From the NCBI RefSeq assembly GCF_014764445.1, contig NZ_CP061721.1:2728001-2792000 (forward strand): a stretch of 64,000 nucleotides of DNA. The letters are read 5' to 3'. The notes under the pieces are model-generated. The model worked only from the letters and a program-made list of their open reading frames with translations. It made no database searches and was not told where the DNA came from. This stretch comes from Pseudarthrobacter sp. BIM B-2242 (GTDB lineage Bacteria > Actinomycetota > Actinomycetes > Actinomycetales > Micrococcaceae). Shown one piece after another: positions 26,214-37,300 of this stretch; the first letter of the stretch is position 1, and the number at the start of each line of letters is the position of its first letter. A program made the translations under genes and the position numbers.

Positions 26214-28952
26214 TCAGCGGCGCTTCTTTTTCGCCTGACGCTTGGCGGTGTCCTGCGTTGCGGCCTTGGCCGGGTTGCCGGACCGGGACGAGGCGCGGCC
26301 CTCAACCCGGGTCTGGGAAGCGCCGTCTTCGCCGGGTGCCGTGTACTGCAGCTGTGCCGGCTTTTCGGGCGCTTCCAGGCCGGCGGCGTGGATCTGCGGT
26401 TCAACGTGCTCGGTGTGGCCACCGGCGGCATCCGCCACCACAACGTCCTGCGCCGGGGTGACCTCGACCTCCAGGTTGTAGAGGAAGCCGACACTCTCTT
26501 CGCGGATGGCCTCCATCATGGCCTGGAACATGGTGAAACCCTCGCGCTGGTATTCCACCAGCGGGTCACGCTGGGCCATCGCACGCAGGCCGATGCCTTC
26601 CTTGAGGTAGTCCATCTCGTAGAGGTGTTCCTGCCACTTGCGCCCGATGACTGAAAGCACCACGCGGCGTTCCAGTTCCCGCATGCTCTCCGAGCCAATG
26701 GCCTCTTCGCGGGCCTGGTAGACCAGCCGGGCATCAGAGAGCAGCTCCTCCTTGAGCATCTCAACGGTCAGCCGCGACTTGCCGCCGGCCTCCTCGATGA
26801 TCTCCTCCGGGGTGATGCTCACGGGGTAGAGCGTCTTCAGGTTGGTCCACAGCTGCGTGTAGTCCCAGTCGTCACCGTTGCCTTCGGCGGTGGCGGAGTC
26901 GATCAGCGCGGTGATCGTGTCCTCGATGAAGAACTGCACCTTCTCGTGCAGGTCATCGCCTTCCAGGATCCGGCGCCGGTCACCATAGATGGCTTCGCGC
27001 TGGCGGTTCAGGACGTCGTCGTACTTGAGCACGTTCTTCCGCTGCTCTGCGTTGCGGCCTTCCACCTGGCCCTGCGCAGACGCGATGGCCCGCGAAACCA
27101 GCTTTGATTCCAAGGCCACATCGTCCGGGACGGAACTGTTCATCAGCCGCTCGGCGGCGCCGGAGTTGAAGAGCCGCATCAGGTCATCGGTCAGCGAGAG
27201 ATAGAAGCGCGACTCACCCGGGTCGCCCTGGCGGCCGGAGCGGCCGCGGAGCTGGTTGTCGATGCGCCGGGATTCGTGCCGCTCGGTGCCCAGGACGTAG
27301 AGCCCGCCGGTGTTCAGGACTTCCTCGTGCTCGTCCTTGACGGCCTGTTTGGCCGCTTCCAGGGCGGCAGGCCACGCGGCCTCGTACTCTTCGGAATTAG
27401 CTTCCGGATCCAGCCCGCGCCTGGCCAGTTCGGCCACGGCGGTGAACTCGGCATTGCCGCCCAGCATGATGTCCGTGCCGCGGCCTGCCATGTTGGTGGC
27501 CACGGTGACAGCACCCTTGCGGCCGGCCTGGGCCACGATGGCGGCCTCACGCGCGTGGTTCTTGGCGTTCAGGACCTCGTGCCGGATGCCTTCCTTGGCC
27601 AGCAGCCGGGACAGGTATTCGCTCTTCTCCACGCTGGTGGTGCCCACGAGGACGGGCTGGCCCTTTTCGTGGCGTTCGGCAATGTCCTGCACCACGGCGT
27701 CGAACTTCACGGTCTCGTTTTTGTAGACAAGGTCCGGCTGGTCGATGCGCTGCATGTCCCGATTGGTCGGGATGGCCACAACACCGAGCTTGTAGGTGCT
27801 CATGAACTCGGCGGCCTCGGTCTCGGCCGTACCTGTCATGCCTGCCAGCTTGGAGTACATGCGGAAGTAGTTCTGCAGGGTCACCGTGGCCAAGGTCTGG
27901 TTTTCGGCCTTGATCTCCACGGCTTCCTTGGCCTCGATGGCCTGGTGCATGCCCTCGTTGTAGCGCCGGCCGGCCAGGATGCGGCCGGTGTGCTCGTCAA
28001 CGATGAGGACCTCGCCGTCGAGGATGACGTAGTCCTTGTCGCGCTTGAAGAGTTCCTTGGCCTTGATGGCGTTGTTGAGGAAGCCGATCAGCGGGGTGTT
28101 CGCGGACTCATAGAGGTTCTGGATGCCCAGGTAGTCCTCCACCTTTTCGATGCCACTCTCGAGGACGCCGACGGTGCGCTTCTTTTCGTCCGTTTCATAG
28201 TCTTCGCCCAGTTTCAGGCGCTGGACGACCTTCGCGAATTCGCTGTACCAGCGGTTTGTGTCGCCCTGGGCAGGGCCGGAAATGATGAGCGGCGTGCGGG
28301 CTTCGTCAATGAGGATGGAGTCGACCTCATCCACGATCGCGAAATTATGGCCCCGCTGGACCAGCTCGGATTTGTCCCACGCCATGTTGTCGCGCAGGTA
28401 GTCAAAGCCGAATTCGTTGTTGGTGCCGTACGTGATGTCTGCGGCGTACATCTGCCGGCGCACCGAAGGATCCTGATTGGACAGAATGCAGCCGCTGGTC
28501 AGGCCAAGGAACCGGTAAACCCTGCCCATGAGATCTGACTGATATTCGGCGAGGTAGTCGTTCACAGTAATCACGTGCACGCCGTTGCCGGTGAGGGCGT
28601 TGAGGTAGGCCGGAGCAGTGGCGACGAGGGTCTTACCTTCACCGGTCTTCATTTCGGCGATGTTGCCAAGGTGGAGGGCAGCGCCGCCCATCAGCTGGAC
28701 ATCGAAGTGGCGCATCCCGAGCGTCCGTGACGACGCCTCCCGCACGGCAGCAAAAGCCTCCGGGAGAAGGTCATCCAGCTGCTCCCCGTCCTTGTGGCGG
28801 GCCCGGAGCCGGTCTGTCTCCTCACGGAGTTCGGCGTCAGTGAACGTCTGGAACGATTCTTCGAGAGCATTGATGGAGTCGGCATAGTTCCGAAGTTGCC
28901 GCAGGGTTTTTTTGTCACCCGTACGGAGAAGTTTTTCGATAAGTGATGCCAC
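26214..28952 (-). CDS. secA: Preprotein translocase motor ATPase SecA
   Basis: A 912-residue SecA, the motor that pushes unfolded preproteins through SecYEG. It has the Walker [14 protein letters not shown] near residue 100, Walker [17 protein letters not shown], the preprotein cross-linking region, and the second helicase-like fold ([22 protein letters not shown]). The C-terminus ends in a basic [10 protein letters not shown] tail and lacks the zinc-binding cysteines of Escherichia coli SecA, as usual for the actinobacterial housekeeping SecA1. The start is GTG 28952 with GGGAG upstream. It lies 47 bases downstream of ycaQ and may also have its own promoter. Confidence 0.97.
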   Translation of the reverse strand: MASLIEKLLRTGDKKTLRQLRNYADSINALEESFQTFTDAELREETDRLRARHKDGEQLDDLLPEAFAAVREASSRTLGMRHFDVQLMGGAALHLGNIAEMKTGEGKTLVATAPAYLNALTGNGVHVITVNDYLAEYQSDLMGRVYRFLGLTSGCILSNQDPSVRRQMYAADITYGTNNEFGFDYLRDNMAWDKSELVQRGHNFAIVDEVDSILIDEARTPLIISGPAQGDTNRWYSEFAKVVQRLKLGEDYETDEKKRTVGVLESGIEKVEDYLGIQNLYESANTPLIGFLNNAIKAKELFKRDKDYVILDGEVLIVDEHTGRILAGRRYNEGMHQAIEAKEAVEIKAENQTLATVTLQNYFRMYSKLAGMTGTAETEAAEFMSTYKLGVVAIPTNRDMQRIDQPDLVYKNETVKFDAVVQDIAERHEKGQPVLVGTTSVEKSEYLSRLLAKEGIRHEVLNAKNHAREAAIVAQAGRKGAVTVATNMAGRGTDIMLGGNAEFTAVAELARRGLDPEANSEEYEAAWPAALEAAKQAVKDEHEEVLNTGGLYVLGTERHESRRIDNQLRGRSGRQGDPGESRFYLSLTDDLMRLFNSGAAERLMNSSVPDDVALESKLVSRAIASAQGQVEGRNAEQRKNVLKYDDVLNRQREAIYGDRRRILEGDDLHEKVQFFIEDTITALIDSATAEGNGDDWDYTQLWTNLKTLYPVSITPEEIIEEAGGKSRLTVEMLKEELLSDARLVYQAREEAIGSESMRELERRVVLSVIGRKWQEHLYEMDYLKEGIGLRAMAQRDPLVEYQREGFTMFQAMMEAIREESVGFLYNLEVEVTPAQDVVVADAAGGHTEHVEPQIHAAGLEAPEKPAQLQYTAPGEDGASQTRVEGRASSRSGNPAKAATQDTAKRQAKKKRR

Positions 28953-28999
28953 GTGAAGATACTCCCAGTCTGATGCTGCCGAATTCTGGCGTTTTTAGT

Positions 29000-30268
29000 C
29001 TACGGGAGAGACACAGGCCACGCGGCCGGTGTTCCCTCAGAGCGGATCGCTTCCCCGCCGCTGCGGAGGGCCGCCGCCACGGGCCCCGCCAGGTCCCCTG
29101 CCGGGGTGACCACAATGTCCCCTAGTCCCAGCCATTCAGCCATGAGTTCCAGCTCCCCGGCAAGTTCGACGGCGGTTCCCGGCGGCGCGTCCGGCTCACC
29201 GTACGCGGACCTGACCAGGAGCTTTCCTGCGGCACGGTCAGCCTTCAGGTCGACGCGTGCCACGATGGTCTCACCCAGGAGGAAGGGCAGCACGTAATAC
29301 CCAAAGCGGCGCCGGTGTTCGGGGGTGTAGATCTCAATCCGGTAGTGGAATCCGAATAGTTCCTCGAGCCGGCGCCGCTCGAACACCAGCGAATCGAAGG
29401 GGCTCAGCAACGCCCGCCCGGCAGCCCTGCGGGGCATTCTGGCATCCGCATGGAGGAACACCTTCCGGTCCCACCCCGTCACCGACACCGGCTCCAGCCG
29501 GCCGGCCCGGACCAAATGCTCCACCGAGTCAGCCGCCGCCTTGATCGGCGTGCGGAAGTAGTCCGCGAAGCACCGCACGGTGCCGATTCCGTGGGCCTGG
29601 GCCGCAGCGTCGATCAGCCGATGCAGGGCTTCCACAGGATCCCGCTGGTCTTCCGCCAGCGGCCGACGGTCCGGCAGCACCCGCGCGGTGAGGGCGTATC
29701 TGCGCTCGAACTGCTCCGTCCTGGAATCGGCCGAGATGAGGCCCTCCTGGAAGAGGTCTTCGAGGACCCGCTTGACCGCGTTCCAGTTCCATCCCCAGTT
29801 CTCGGTGCTCCGGTCCTCCACATGCCCGATTCTTACCGTAAGTTCGGCCGCTGTCAGGGGCTTACCCGCGGCGAGGACAGCAAGGATCTTGCCGGCCACA
29901 TCTTCGCGGAGCTCGGGCTCCAGCCGGCCGGCGCCTACCCACGTGCGTTTCTGCCACAGGACAAGGTCCGGGAAAAGTTCGGGTCGGATGAAGCTGGCCT
30001 CATGCGCCCAGTACTCCATCATGCGCCTGGGGTGCGTTCCGGACATCCGCTGCAGGATGGTGCGGTCGTAGTTGCCCAGCCTGGAAAAGAAGGGAAGGAA
30101 ATGACTGCGGGACAGCACATTGACGGAATCGATCTGGACCACCTGGAGCCGGGCAAAGGTGCGGCCCACCGTCCGTGAGGTCACGGGGCCGGCGGGCCGT
30201 CCTTTGTCGAGTCCTTGTGCTGCCAGTGCGATCCGCCGGGCCTGATTAAGGCTCAGCGTCGCTGACAC
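29000..30268 (-). CDS. YcaQ-family DNA glycosylase / winged-helix protein
   Basis: A 422-residue protein of the YcaQ/AlkX family, DNA glycosylases built of winged-helix modules that unhook interstrand crosslinks. The catalytic QxD motif is seen as VVQIDSVNVL, and HPRRMMEYWAHEASFIRPELFP, GWNWNAVKRVLEDLFQEGLI and SPFDSLVFERRRLEELFGFHYRIEIYTPEHRRRFGY (conserved stretches, not contiguous) are typical. The start follows within 40 bases of hpf, so it is likely in the mtrA-to-secA transcription unit. Which lesion it repairs cannot be told from the sequence. Confidence 0.87.
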   Translation of the reverse strand: MSATLSLNQARRIALAAQGLDKGRPAGPVTSRTVGRTFARLQVVQIDSVNVLSRSHFLPFFSRLGNYDRTILQRMSGTHPRRMMEYWAHEASFIRPELFPDLVLWQKRTWVGAGRLEPELREDVAGKILAVLAAGKPLTAAELTVRIGHVEDRSTENWGWNWNAVKRVLEDLFQEGLISADSRTEQFERRYALTARVLPDRRPLAEDQRDPVEALHRLIDAAAQAHGIGTVRCFADYFRTPIKAAADSVEHLVRAGRLEPVSVTGWDRKVFLHADARMPRRAAGRALLSPFDSLVFERRRLEELFGFHYRIEIYTPEHRRRFGYYVLPFLLGETIVARVDLKADRAAGKLLVRSAYGEPDAPPGTAVELAGELELMAEWLGLGDIVVTPAGDLAGPVAAALRSGGEAIRSEGTPAAWPVSLP

Positions 30269-30300
30269 GACAGTCCTTTCATTGGCGGGTGTGAACCAAC

Positions 30301-31026
30301 CTAGACTTTTGCAGCCTCATCGTCGGAACGGTAGGCAATGATCTTCTCTTCCACCACGGTGTCCCCGGGTTCGCATTCGTGGTCAAGGGTGATGACGCCG
30401 TATGTCCAGCCACGGCGGCGGTAAACGACGGACGGGGTGTTGGTGGCTTTGTCCACAAACAGGTAGAAATCGTGGCCGACGAGCTCCATGTTGTCCACGG
30501 CGTCGTCGAGGCTAAGGGAGGCCGCCGGGAAAACCTTGCGCCGGATCAGCACCGGGGAATTTCCTGCGGGAATGTCGTTCTCGACCTCATAAGGCGATCG
30601 TTCTGCAACCGGTTCCTGGGGCTCACTGCGATGGCTGGCCTCCACGTAAAGCGGTTCAGTGGTACTGGCTGGCTCAAGCGAAGCGGTTGCCTCGCGCACA
30701 GCCTTGGGAGTGTGGCGCCCGTGGTGGACCTTTTTGCGGTCCTTGGCCCGGCGGAGCCGCTCAAGCAGTTTGGTGTAAGCGAGATCAAAGGCAGCAAACT
30801 TATCTGCGGCGCTGGCTTCCGCACGGATCACGGGTCCGCGGCCCAGAACGGTGACTTCAACGGTAAGTTGGTCGCCGGTCTGGCGTGCGTTCGTTTCTTT
30901 GGACACCTTCGCATCCACGCGCTGGACCTTGTCGCCCAATGATTCGATCTTCGAGATCTTCTCACCGGCGTATTCGCGGAACCGGTCCGAGACCGTCAGA
31001 TTCCGTCCGCTGATCATAAACTCCAT
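30301..31026 (-). CDS. hpf: Long-form ribosome hibernation promoting factor
   Basis: A 241-residue long HPF that binds the 30S decoding region and pairs ribosomes into inactive 100S dimers in stationary phase. The N-terminal S30AE domain begins MEFMISGRNLTVSDRFREYAGEK; a linker follows, and the C-terminal dimerisation domain contains VIRRKVFPA, DDAVDNMELVGHDFYLF and YRRRGWTYGVI segments. ATG 31026 is preferred to the open frame start at 31095 because GGAGGGCACC directly precedes it and the domain then begins at residue 1. A promoter lies about 45 bases upstream. Confidence 0.95.
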   Translation of the reverse strand: MEFMISGRNLTVSDRFREYAGEKISKIESLGDKVQRVDAKVSKETNARQTGDQLTVEVTVLGRGPVIRAEASAADKFAAFDLAYTKLLERLRRAKDRKKVHHGRHTPKAVREATASLEPASTTEPLYVEASHRSEPQEPVAERSPYEVENDIPAGNSPVLIRRKVFPAASLSLDDAVDNMELVGHDFYLFVDKATNTPSVVYRRRGWTYGVITLDHECEPGDTVVEEKIIAYRSDDEAAKV

Positions 31027-31065
31027 GGTGCCCTCCAAATGACTTCGGTGACACGACGACGGCAC

Positions 31066-31095
31066 ATCCCAGAGGCCGATCTGATTGACAGTCAA
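31066..31095 (-). promoter_or_regulatory. Promoter of hpf
   Basis: Reading leftward, TTGACT (31095-31090) and TGGGAT (31071-31066) are separated by 18 bases, and the start codon of hpf is 39 bases beyond. It fits a housekeeping-type promoter. Confidence 0.5.
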
Positions 31096-31186
31096 GCCCC
31101 TTTCCGAGCCGCCATCGAAAGGTACAACTTGTTCTTGGTACCCACCACCGACGTTAGTTCATCGCCACCGCTTATTCATCCTTTCT

Positions 31187-32119
31187 TCATTTATTTTTTC
31201 CCAAGTCGGGCCGCTTTCCGCCAGCTGCCGGGGACGGCGGTCCGCTGCCGGCTGAATCGGGCGGGCGTGTCGCCGCAAGGACAACCGCGCCGGCCACACC
31301 GGCGCCGCCGAGGTGGAGCGCACGCGCCGCTTCCGCCAAGGTGGCGCCGGTGGTAAGGACATCGTCGACAATGATGCACCGGCGTCCGGCGACCTGCCTG
31401 CGCTTCCGGGACGGGACTGTCATGGATCCTCTCACCCGTGCAGCCCTGGCTCCCCTGCCGAGTCCTTTTTGGCCGCCCGGCAGTCGTTCCAGGGCCGCCA
31501 GGCGGCGCGATTTCCTGAGCACATCCAGCACAGGAGGCCCGCCGCCCGCGTGGCCTTGGCGCCATCCGGCCAGCAGGAGGTGAACGGGGCTGAAGCCCCG
31601 CTTGATGAACGCGCCGGTACTGCCGGGGACTGGAACCAGGCAGACATTGCCCGCGCCGGCAGCCGCGGTGGCAATGCCCTGGCCCAGTCCCTTCGCCAGC
31701 ACTGACTTGAGCTGGTGCTGTCCGTGGCGCTTAAACGACAACAGTGCCTGGCTTAACTCCTCGCGGTACACCCCTGCGGCCACCACGGGAAGGATGATGC
31801 CGCCGTCGACAGTCATCAGCGCCGGCGCCTGTTCCTCGGCCCTGAACGGGTGCCTGGTCAGAATGCGTATCCGGCGTTCGCAGGCAACGCAGAGGGCCAG
31901 GTCCTCGGCGCCACAGCAGACGCAGTCCACCGGAACCCCCAGCGCCAGCATCTCCGCACCGGCACGCATAACGTGATCGGCAACCAGCAGCCAGGCGCTG
32001 CGCTGCACGCCGCGGTGCTTGCCCGACACCACGGGCGCAAGGAGGTCCGGGTCCGCGGCGGCCACCGCCCTACGGACAGGGCGTTTGGTTTCAGGACGGG
32101 GTGGCTGTTCAGCTCGCAC
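31187..32119 (-). CDS. ComF-family phosphoribosyltransferase-like protein
   Basis: A 310-residue ComF-family protein. A CxxC pair near residues 67-80 (VDCVCCGAEDLALCVAC) forms the usual zinc-finger-like start, and the PRPP-binding loop CIIVDDVLTTGATLAEAA is intact. Relatives aid DNA uptake in naturally competent species, but in Actinobacteria the function is not settled and no other competence gene is near. Position between lpqB and hpf is the same as in mycobacteria. The N-terminal ~40 residues are of low complexity, so the true start may be further in. Confidence 0.87.
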   Translation of the reverse strand: MRAEQPPRPETKRPVRRAVAAADPDLLAPVVSGKHRGVQRSAWLLVADHVMRAGAEMLALGVPVDCVCCGAEDLALCVACERRIRILTRHPFRAEEQAPALMTVDGGIILPVVAAGVYREELSQALLSFKRHGQHQLKSVLAKGLGQGIATAAAGAGNVCLVPVPGSTGAFIKRGFSPVHLLLAGWRQGHAGGGPPVLDVLRKSRRLAALERLPGGQKGLGRGARAARVRGSMTVPSRKRRQVAGRRCIIVDDVLTTGATLAEAARALHLGGAGVAGAVVLAATRPPDSAGSGPPSPAAGGKRPDLGKNK

Positions 32120-32180
32120 ACCTCATGCTCCCCCGGCGGCAGCGGGCCCTCCACCGGGCACGCGCCCTATGTGGACAAAC

Positions 32181-33896
32181 CTATCCGGGAAACGACGGAT
32201 CGATGGGGCCTTTGAGCTGGGGCGACCAGCCGTTGCCCAGCCGCTGGAAGATCCCTTCTGCGGACTGGCCATAGATCTCCTCAGCCCCGTTGCCGGCGCT
32301 GAGCCAGACCAGGCCCGGCCAGGGGGCCAGCTGCTGGGGCTGGCCTGAAGTGAGGGACAGCAGCTCAGGCACGACATTTGCCGTGGCAGAGCCCTTCATC
32401 ACGGCCACCGTTGTGTCGTTAACCCAGACGCCCTGATCCGGGTCGCTGGCGGTCACGAGGGTGATCGGGGCCGTCAGTTCTCTGGGCGTCCCGTCGGCGT
32501 TGCGGATAATCCCTGCGACCTGAACCTTGGTCTGGCCGTTCTGTTCCGAGATGACCAGTACACGGACACCCTCGCGGGAAATCCGCAGGTCCTTGACCGT
32601 CCTCCCGGCAAGCCAGGCCGGAGTCAGGGTGACAGTGGGAACTGTTGCCCCGTCCGCCACCCCTGCCGGCCGGAATGCCACCACTTCGGTGCCGCCGGTG
32701 GCTCCGGGGCCGGCCGCCCATACCCAGTCGTGGAGGCTGAACGAAGGATGGGTGATGGTACTGCGTGTGGTCAGCGCACGTGCGGGCTGGCCCGGCACCA
32801 TGCTGTAGAGCGTGGTTCGGCTTTCGTTGAGGAAGGCCACAGTCTGTGACACGGGTGACTCCGCCGGGTAGCGGGGTCCGAGCGAGGACACCGGCTGCAT
32901 GTCCGGAAGCGGGGACACCCTGTTGTTTTCGTAGCGCACCAGTTCGTTGCCGCTGACGGCGATCTCCCGGGACGGCACATTCTTGTCCCGCACCGGCGGC
33001 AGGACCGAGCCGTTGTCCTCTACGCGCACCAGGTCCTGGTTGGCACGCAACTCAACGTTGACGACGTCGGGCTGGCTGCGGAAAGTCAGCGAGAGCTGGG
33101 TCTGCATCCGGAGCCTGTCCTCGGCAGACGCCTCAGTAAGTTCCTTGGCGGTAAGTTCCACCTGGGCCGCTCCCGATACCACCGGCACCGACTCCCGGGC
33201 CAGCTTGATGCCTGACGGGAAGGCACTCACTACGGCTCCGCGAAGGTACGGGGCGGGGCCGGCGAGCAGGGCACTGGTCATGGCCTTGACCGTTTTGTTC
33301 CTGATGAACCAGCGGACGTCGGGCACGGCGTACGTGAAGCTGGGATCGTAGAAGTAGATGGGGTAGGCGCCGTAGATGACCTTGAACGTCTCCTCCGGGA
33401 TAGCGGTCCCGTCCGGGATGGCCGAAATCCGCCACTCACCGTCCACCTGGGTGACCGTTGCCGGAATGTTCTCGATGGTGCCTTCCGGTGACTGGGTGGC
33501 GATGCCGTCGACATCCACCGTGTAGGCCACATCCAGCTGATAGTTGTAGACGTTTTCGACGCCGGTGCTCACCACCTTTGCGTCGCGGTACACGAGTGCC
33601 CGCTGGTCAGGCTTCCACGCAACCGCGGCTGCCTGCGTCAAGTACTCGCGAGCCACGGCGTAATCGCCTTCATACCCCGTACCGGCCCGGTAGAAGTAAT
33701 CGATGATGTTCTCCGGAGTTGCCCCCTGCTGCGGCGCCGCGGGAAAAAACACCGGGGCGTTGCTGTTGCCGTCGCTGCCCTGGTCACTCTTCCCCACGGG
33801 TCCGGACGTGGGGATGCGCGCACAGGAGGCCAGCAGCAGCGCCACCATGAGCAGTACAACGGCCTTCAGCAGTCCCCGAGAGACTCGTCCCGTCAT
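32181..33896 (-). CDS. lpqB: Lipoprotein LpqB, partner of MtrAB
   Basis: A 571-residue exported lipoprotein. The signal peptide ends in the lipobox LASC (Cys near residue 25). A GerMN domain lies at about 190-310, followed by a WD-like beta region with repeated strands. LpqB interacts with the MtrB sensor and tunes MtrA activity in mycobacteria. It overlaps mtrB by four bases (ATGA), the standard mtrA-mtrB-lpqB order. Confidence 0.94.
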   Translation of the reverse strand: MTGRVSRGLLKAVVLLMVALLLASCARIPTSGPVGKSDQGSDGNSNAPVFFPAAPQQGATPENIIDYFYRAGTGYEGDYAVAREYLTQAAAVAWKPDQRALVYRDAKVVSTGVENVYNYQLDVAYTVDVDGIATQSPEGTIENIPATVTQVDGEWRISAIPDGTAIPEETFKVIYGAYPIYFYDPSFTYAVPDVRWFIRNKTVKAMTSALLAGPAPYLRGAVVSAFPSGIKLARESVPVVSGAAQVELTAKELTEASAEDRLRMQTQLSLTFRSQPDVVNVELRANQDLVRVEDNGSVLPPVRDKNVPSREIAVSGNELVRYENNRVSPLPDMQPVSSLGPRYPAESPVSQTVAFLNESRTTLYSMVPGQPARALTTRSTITHPSFSLHDWVWAAGPGATGGTEVVAFRPAGVADGATVPTVTLTPAWLAGRTVKDLRISREGVRVLVISEQNGQTKVQVAGIIRNADGTPRELTAPITLVTASDPDQGVWVNDTTVAVMKGSATANVVPELLSLTSGQPQQLAPWPGLVWLSAGNGAEEIYGQSAEGIFQRLGNGWSPQLKGPIDPSFPG

Positions 33897-35767
33897 GAAG
33901 ACTCCTTTGCCGATGGAGCTGCCCCGGCCCCTGGACCCGCGCCGACGGCGGTTCGGGGTGCCGGTTCAAGAACATCCGTGCCTGCAGGATCGTCGGCCGG
34001 AACGGTGTCTTCCGGTTCAAGGGGGACCGGTGAGTTTTCGATTTCCTCGCCTTGGTGCAGCGGGATGGTCAGCCGGAAGCTGGACCCGCTGCCTTTCATG
34101 CCCCACGCCTGAAGCCAGCCATTGTGCAGTTTTGTATCCTCCATGGCGATGGAGAGGCCCAGGCCGCTGCCGCCGGTGGTCCGGGCACGGGCAGGATCCG
34201 CACGCCAGAACCGGTCAAAGACCCGGGCGGCTTCGGCGGGTGTCATGCCTATTCCCTGGTCCCGCACGAGGACTCCCACTGCTGACCGGTTGGCGGCAAC
34301 GGTGACCGTCACCGGCCGCCCTTCGCCGTGTTCCACCGCATTCAGGATGAGGTTGCGCAGGATCCGGTCGATCCGGCGGGCGTCCATTTCGGCCACGATG
34401 TCTCCGGCCGGTGCCCGAAGGATGATGTCCGATCCGTATTCCGCGGCGACGGGCGCTGCTCCGTCAATGACGTGGTTGATGACCTGCAGTATATCGGCGG
34501 GTTCGGCGTCGAGCATTGCCACCCCGGCGTCGAAGCGGGAGATCTCCAGGAGGTCAGCCAGCAAGGACTGGAACCTCTCCACCTGGTTGTAGAGCAGCTC
34601 GGCCGAGCGCTTGTTGATCGGGTCGAAGTCATGGCGTGCGTCGTAGAGCACTTCGGCGGCCATGCGTACCGTGGTCAGCGGCGTTCGAAGCTCATGGGAA
34701 ACGTCCGAAACGAACCGCTGCTGCATCTGCGACAGCGTGGCCAGCTGCGTGATCTGTTCCTGGAGGCTGGCGGCCATGTGGTTGAAGGAGGCGCCGAGGC
34801 GTGCCACTTCGTCCTCGCCTTTGACCACCATCCGCTCCTGCAACTGGCCTGCTGCCAGTTTTTCCGAGACGAGGGCGGCGTGGCTGACCGGGCTCACCAC
34901 GTTGCGGGTTACATACCAGGCGATCGCGCCGATCATGAGCACCAGCACCGCGCCGCCGGCCAGGAGCACGCGCTGGATTTCATCGAGTGTCTGCTGGGCT
35001 GTGTTGAGGTCGTAGATCAGGTACAGCTCGTACACAGTGCCGTTGAATGTAACGGTGTTGCCTACCGCAATGCCCGGCCGGTCTTCCGTCCCCACCGGGA
35101 TCACCGTTGACGCCCAGTATTGGTCCTTGGGTGAGTCCTGGACGGCGCGGCGAAGTTCGGGCGGGATGACACTCACCGTCAACTGGTCCGACGCGCGCGA
35201 TTCCACCCACCTGTTCCGGGGCTTGGTCTGCTCCGGCATGGCCTCAAAGACGTACCGCCGCTGGATGACCGAACCGCGGCCCTCCACCGCGTTCAGGGTG
35301 TCATAAACGAGGGTGATGACGCTGGACTGGTCGGTGACCTGGGCGCCGTCGAACGTGTCCTGGACCTGCTTGACGTTGTACCGGGTTTCAGATTCGGCCT
35401 GCGTCAGGCGCTCCTGGAACAGGTTGTTGGCGATCTGGTTCGACAAGTAGGCGCCAACAGCCCCGAAGGACGTCACGGCCAGCAGCAGCGTGGTGAGGAC
35501 GGTGCGGAACTGCAGGGACCTGCGCCAACGCCGTTGGAGGGAGCGTCCCACATAGCGCACGGCCGGGAGAAAACGCTTCAGCCCGACCTGGATGAGTCGC
35601 GCCACACGCAGGGCAACGATGATGGCACGTCGGCGCCAGATTCGGGCGCGCAGGGGCAAGGCGGCCAGGGCATCCGTATGCTCAGGCCCCTTGCCAGCCG
35701 CCGGGTCCGGTGCAGGGGCCCCTTCCGGTCCCGGGGACTCAGGAACCTGCTTTGTAGCCGACACCAC
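33893..35767 (-). CDS. mtrB: Sensor histidine kinase MtrB
   Basis: A 624-residue membrane kinase. The N-terminus is Pro-rich, with membrane helices near 98-118 and 258-280 that bracket an extracytoplasmic domain of about 140 residues. A HAMP domain, a HisKA domain with [18 protein letters not shown] (phospho-His in SHELRTP) and an HATPase domain ([27 protein letters not shown]) follow. The C-terminal ~60 residues are Pro/Ala-rich. MtrB phosphorylates MtrA and localises to the septum in mycobacteria. The proposed GTG start at 35767 overlaps mtrA by 29 bases; a second GTG follows at 35764, so the start is approximate. Confidence 0.95.
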   Translation of the reverse strand: MVSATKQVPESPGPEGAPAPDPAAGKGPEHTDALAALPLRARIWRRRAIIVALRVARLIQVGLKRFLPAVRYVGRSLQRRWRRSLQFRTVLTTLLLAVTSFGAVGAYLSNQIANNLFQERLTQAESETRYNVKQVQDTFDGAQVTDQSSVITLVYDTLNAVEGRGSVIQRRYVFEAMPEQTKPRNRWVESRASDQLTVSVIPPELRRAVQDSPKDQYWASTVIPVGTEDRPGIAVGNTVTFNGTVYELYLIYDLNTAQQTLDEIQRVLLAGGAVLVLMIGAIAWYVTRNVVSPVSHAALVSEKLAAGQLQERMVVKGEDEVARLGASFNHMAASLQEQITQLATLSQMQQRFVSDVSHELRTPLTTVRMAAEVLYDARHDFDPINKRSAELLYNQVERFQSLLADLLEISRFDAGVAMLDAEPADILQVINHVIDGAAPVAAEYGSDIILRAPAGDIVAEMDARRIDRILRNLILNAVEHGEGRPVTVTVAANRSAVGVLVRDQGIGMTPAEAARVFDRFWRADPARARTTGGSGLGLSIAMEDTKLHNGWLQAWGMKGSGSSFRLTIPLHQGEEIENSPVPLEPEDTVPADDPAGTDVLEPAPRTAVGAGPGAGAAPSAKESS

Positions 35768-36413
35768 GAACCGTCAATACAACTTCCGGGGCTTCCGGGT
35801 CGCGTTCAATCTTGGACCGGAGCCGCTGCACGTGGACGTTGACCAGCCGGGTGTCTGCCGCGTGGCGGTAGCCCCAGACCTGCTCCAGCAGAAGTTCGCG
35901 GGTGAACACCTGCCAGGGTTTCCGTGCCAGCGCCACGAGGAGGTCGAACTCCAGGGGCGTCAGGGATATGCGCTCGTCCGCACGTTTGACCGTGTGGCCG
36001 GCAACGTCGATGGTGATGTCAGCGATCCGCAGTGTTTCGGGCGCCTTCTGGTCACCGGGACGCAGGCGCGCCCGGACCCGGGCAACCAGCTCGGCGGGCT
36101 TAAACGGTTTCGGCACATAGTCGTCGGCCCCGGACTCGAGCCCGCGGACGACGTCGGACGTGTCCGATTTGGCGGTGAGCATCACGATGGGCACGTCAGA
36201 CTCAGCCCGGATCTGCCGGCAGACCTCGATGCCGTCCACACCGGGAAGCATCAGGTCAAGCAGCACAAGGTCCGGCTTCGATGAACGGAAGACATCGAGC
36301 GCCTGGCCGCCGTCAGCACAAAAGACGGGGTCAAAACCGTCATTGCGCAGAACAATACCGATCATTTCGGCCAGCGCCTCGTCATCATCAACTACCAGAA
36401 TGCGTGCCTTCAT
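35739..36413 (-). CDS. mtrA: Response regulator MtrA
   Basis: A 224-residue OmpR-type regulator. The receiver domain shows DDDEALA at the acid pocket and LVLLDLMLPGVDG with the phosphorylated Asp; the C-terminal winged helix holds LTPLEFDLLVALARKP and VWGYRHAADTRLVNVHVQRL (segments listed separately). MtrA controls cell-wall hydrolases and DNA-replication genes in Actinobacteria. The frame is open to 36530, but ATG 36413 after AAGGGA gives the conserved MKARILVVDDD start. A perfect 9-bp inverted repeat lies just upstream. Confidence 0.97.
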   Translation of the reverse strand: MKARILVVDDDEALAEMIGIVLRNDGFDPVFCADGGQALDVFRSSKPDLVLLDLMLPGVDGIEVCRQIRAESDVPIVMLTAKSDTSDVVRGLESGADDYVPKPFKPAELVARVRARLRPGDQKAPETLRIADITIDVAGHTVKRADERISLTPLEFDLLVALARKPWQVFTRELLLEQVWGYRHAADTRLVNVHVQRLRSKIERDPEAPEVVLTVRGVGYKAGS

Positions 36414-36430
36414 AGTTATATATTCCCTTA

Positions 36431-36454
36431 TTGAACAGGGTTTGTCCTGTTCAA
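36431..36454. promoter_or_regulatory. Perfect inverted repeat in the mtrA leader
   Basis: TTGAACAGG-GTTTGT-CCTGTTCAA ends 17 bases before the mtrA start codon. It could be a dimeric repressor site or a leader hairpin next to the ribosome site. It is not the direct-repeat arrangement reported for MtrA sites. Confidence 0.5.
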
Positions 36455-36569
36455 CGCCGTTCCGGCATGGCGCAGCACGCGACGCCGGGCAGGGCCGGGG
36501 CCGCGTGACCAGCCGGTACATTGGGAACAAACCGCAGCGCAGCCGGCGGTACCGTCCAGGAGGTTACTG

Positions 36570-37283
36570 ATGAATGTCCCCATCTACCAGCGGGCCCTGG
36601 GCGCAGATTTCAGCCGCCTGCAGCCGGAGCTGCAGGAATATTTTTCGATGCTGCCCGGATCAGGGCGGTACGGCGTCGGGGAGGGCGTCTTCGACGTCGC
36701 CGGCTGCCGGCAGTCATGGCTGAGGCCGCTGCTGAAGCTCAGCTCCGGGGAGGAAGCGTTCTTCCCGGAATTCGGCGCGAACGTCCCGTTTCGGATCGAA
36801 AACCATGCGCATCTTGACCCGTTCGGGCGTCCCAGCCTTACCGCCCGGCGGGAGATCCGGTTCCCCGGCCGCAGCAGGATTTTCCAGGACACCACCAGCC
36901 TGGTGGAATCCGACGGCACTCCGCGGTTGGTGGACTACCTGGGCCGGTTCCGGCGCATGGTCACCGACCTGAAGCTCAGCGTGACCGAGGAGGGCAGGCT
37001 GCGTGGCGTTTCCGAAGATTCGCGGCTGTTCCTTGGCCATCTTCGCCTGCCGCTGCCGGGAGCGTTGGATGCCAAAGCATATGCCGAGCAGTGGTGGGAA
37101 AACACCGCGGACGGGCAGGGGCGGCACCGGATCCAGGTCAAGGTCCTCCAGCCGCAGATCGGCGAAGTCCTGGTTTATGCCGGCCACATGCAATACCGGC
37201 TGCGTCCGTATGTCGGCGGCAGCTCAGCCCCGAGCTTCCTGCCCCGCTACGCCCAGCCGGACCGCTGGGAAGAGCGCGTGTAA
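36570..37283 (+). CDS. DUF4166-domain protein
   Basis: A 237-residue soluble protein resembling DUF4166 domains: it opens YQRALGADFSRLQPELQEYF and has FFPEFGANVPFRIENHAHLD and VLVYAGHMQYRL segments. A strong site CCAGGAGG precedes ATG 36570. The gene is divergent from mtrA and converges on the MetE-like gene with only 17 bases between. The biochemical role of the family is unknown. Confidence 0.72.
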   Translation: MNVPIYQRALGADFSRLQPELQEYFSMLPGSGRYGVGEGVFDVAGCRQSWLRPLLKLSSGEEAFFPEFGANVPFRIENHAHLDPFGRPSLTARREIRFPGRSRIFQDTTSLVESDGTPRLVDYLGRFRRMVTDLKLSVTEEGRLRGVSEDSRLFLGHLRLPLPGALDAKAYAEQWWENTADGQGRHRIQVKVLQPQIGEVLVYAGHMQYRLRPYVGGSSAPSFLPRYAQPDRWEERV

Positions 37284-37300
37284 CTCCAGGCCCATTGCCG

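Noticed and set aside
27276..28538. A 420-codon open frame on the plus strand
   Set aside because: Antisense to secA with no motif of its own.
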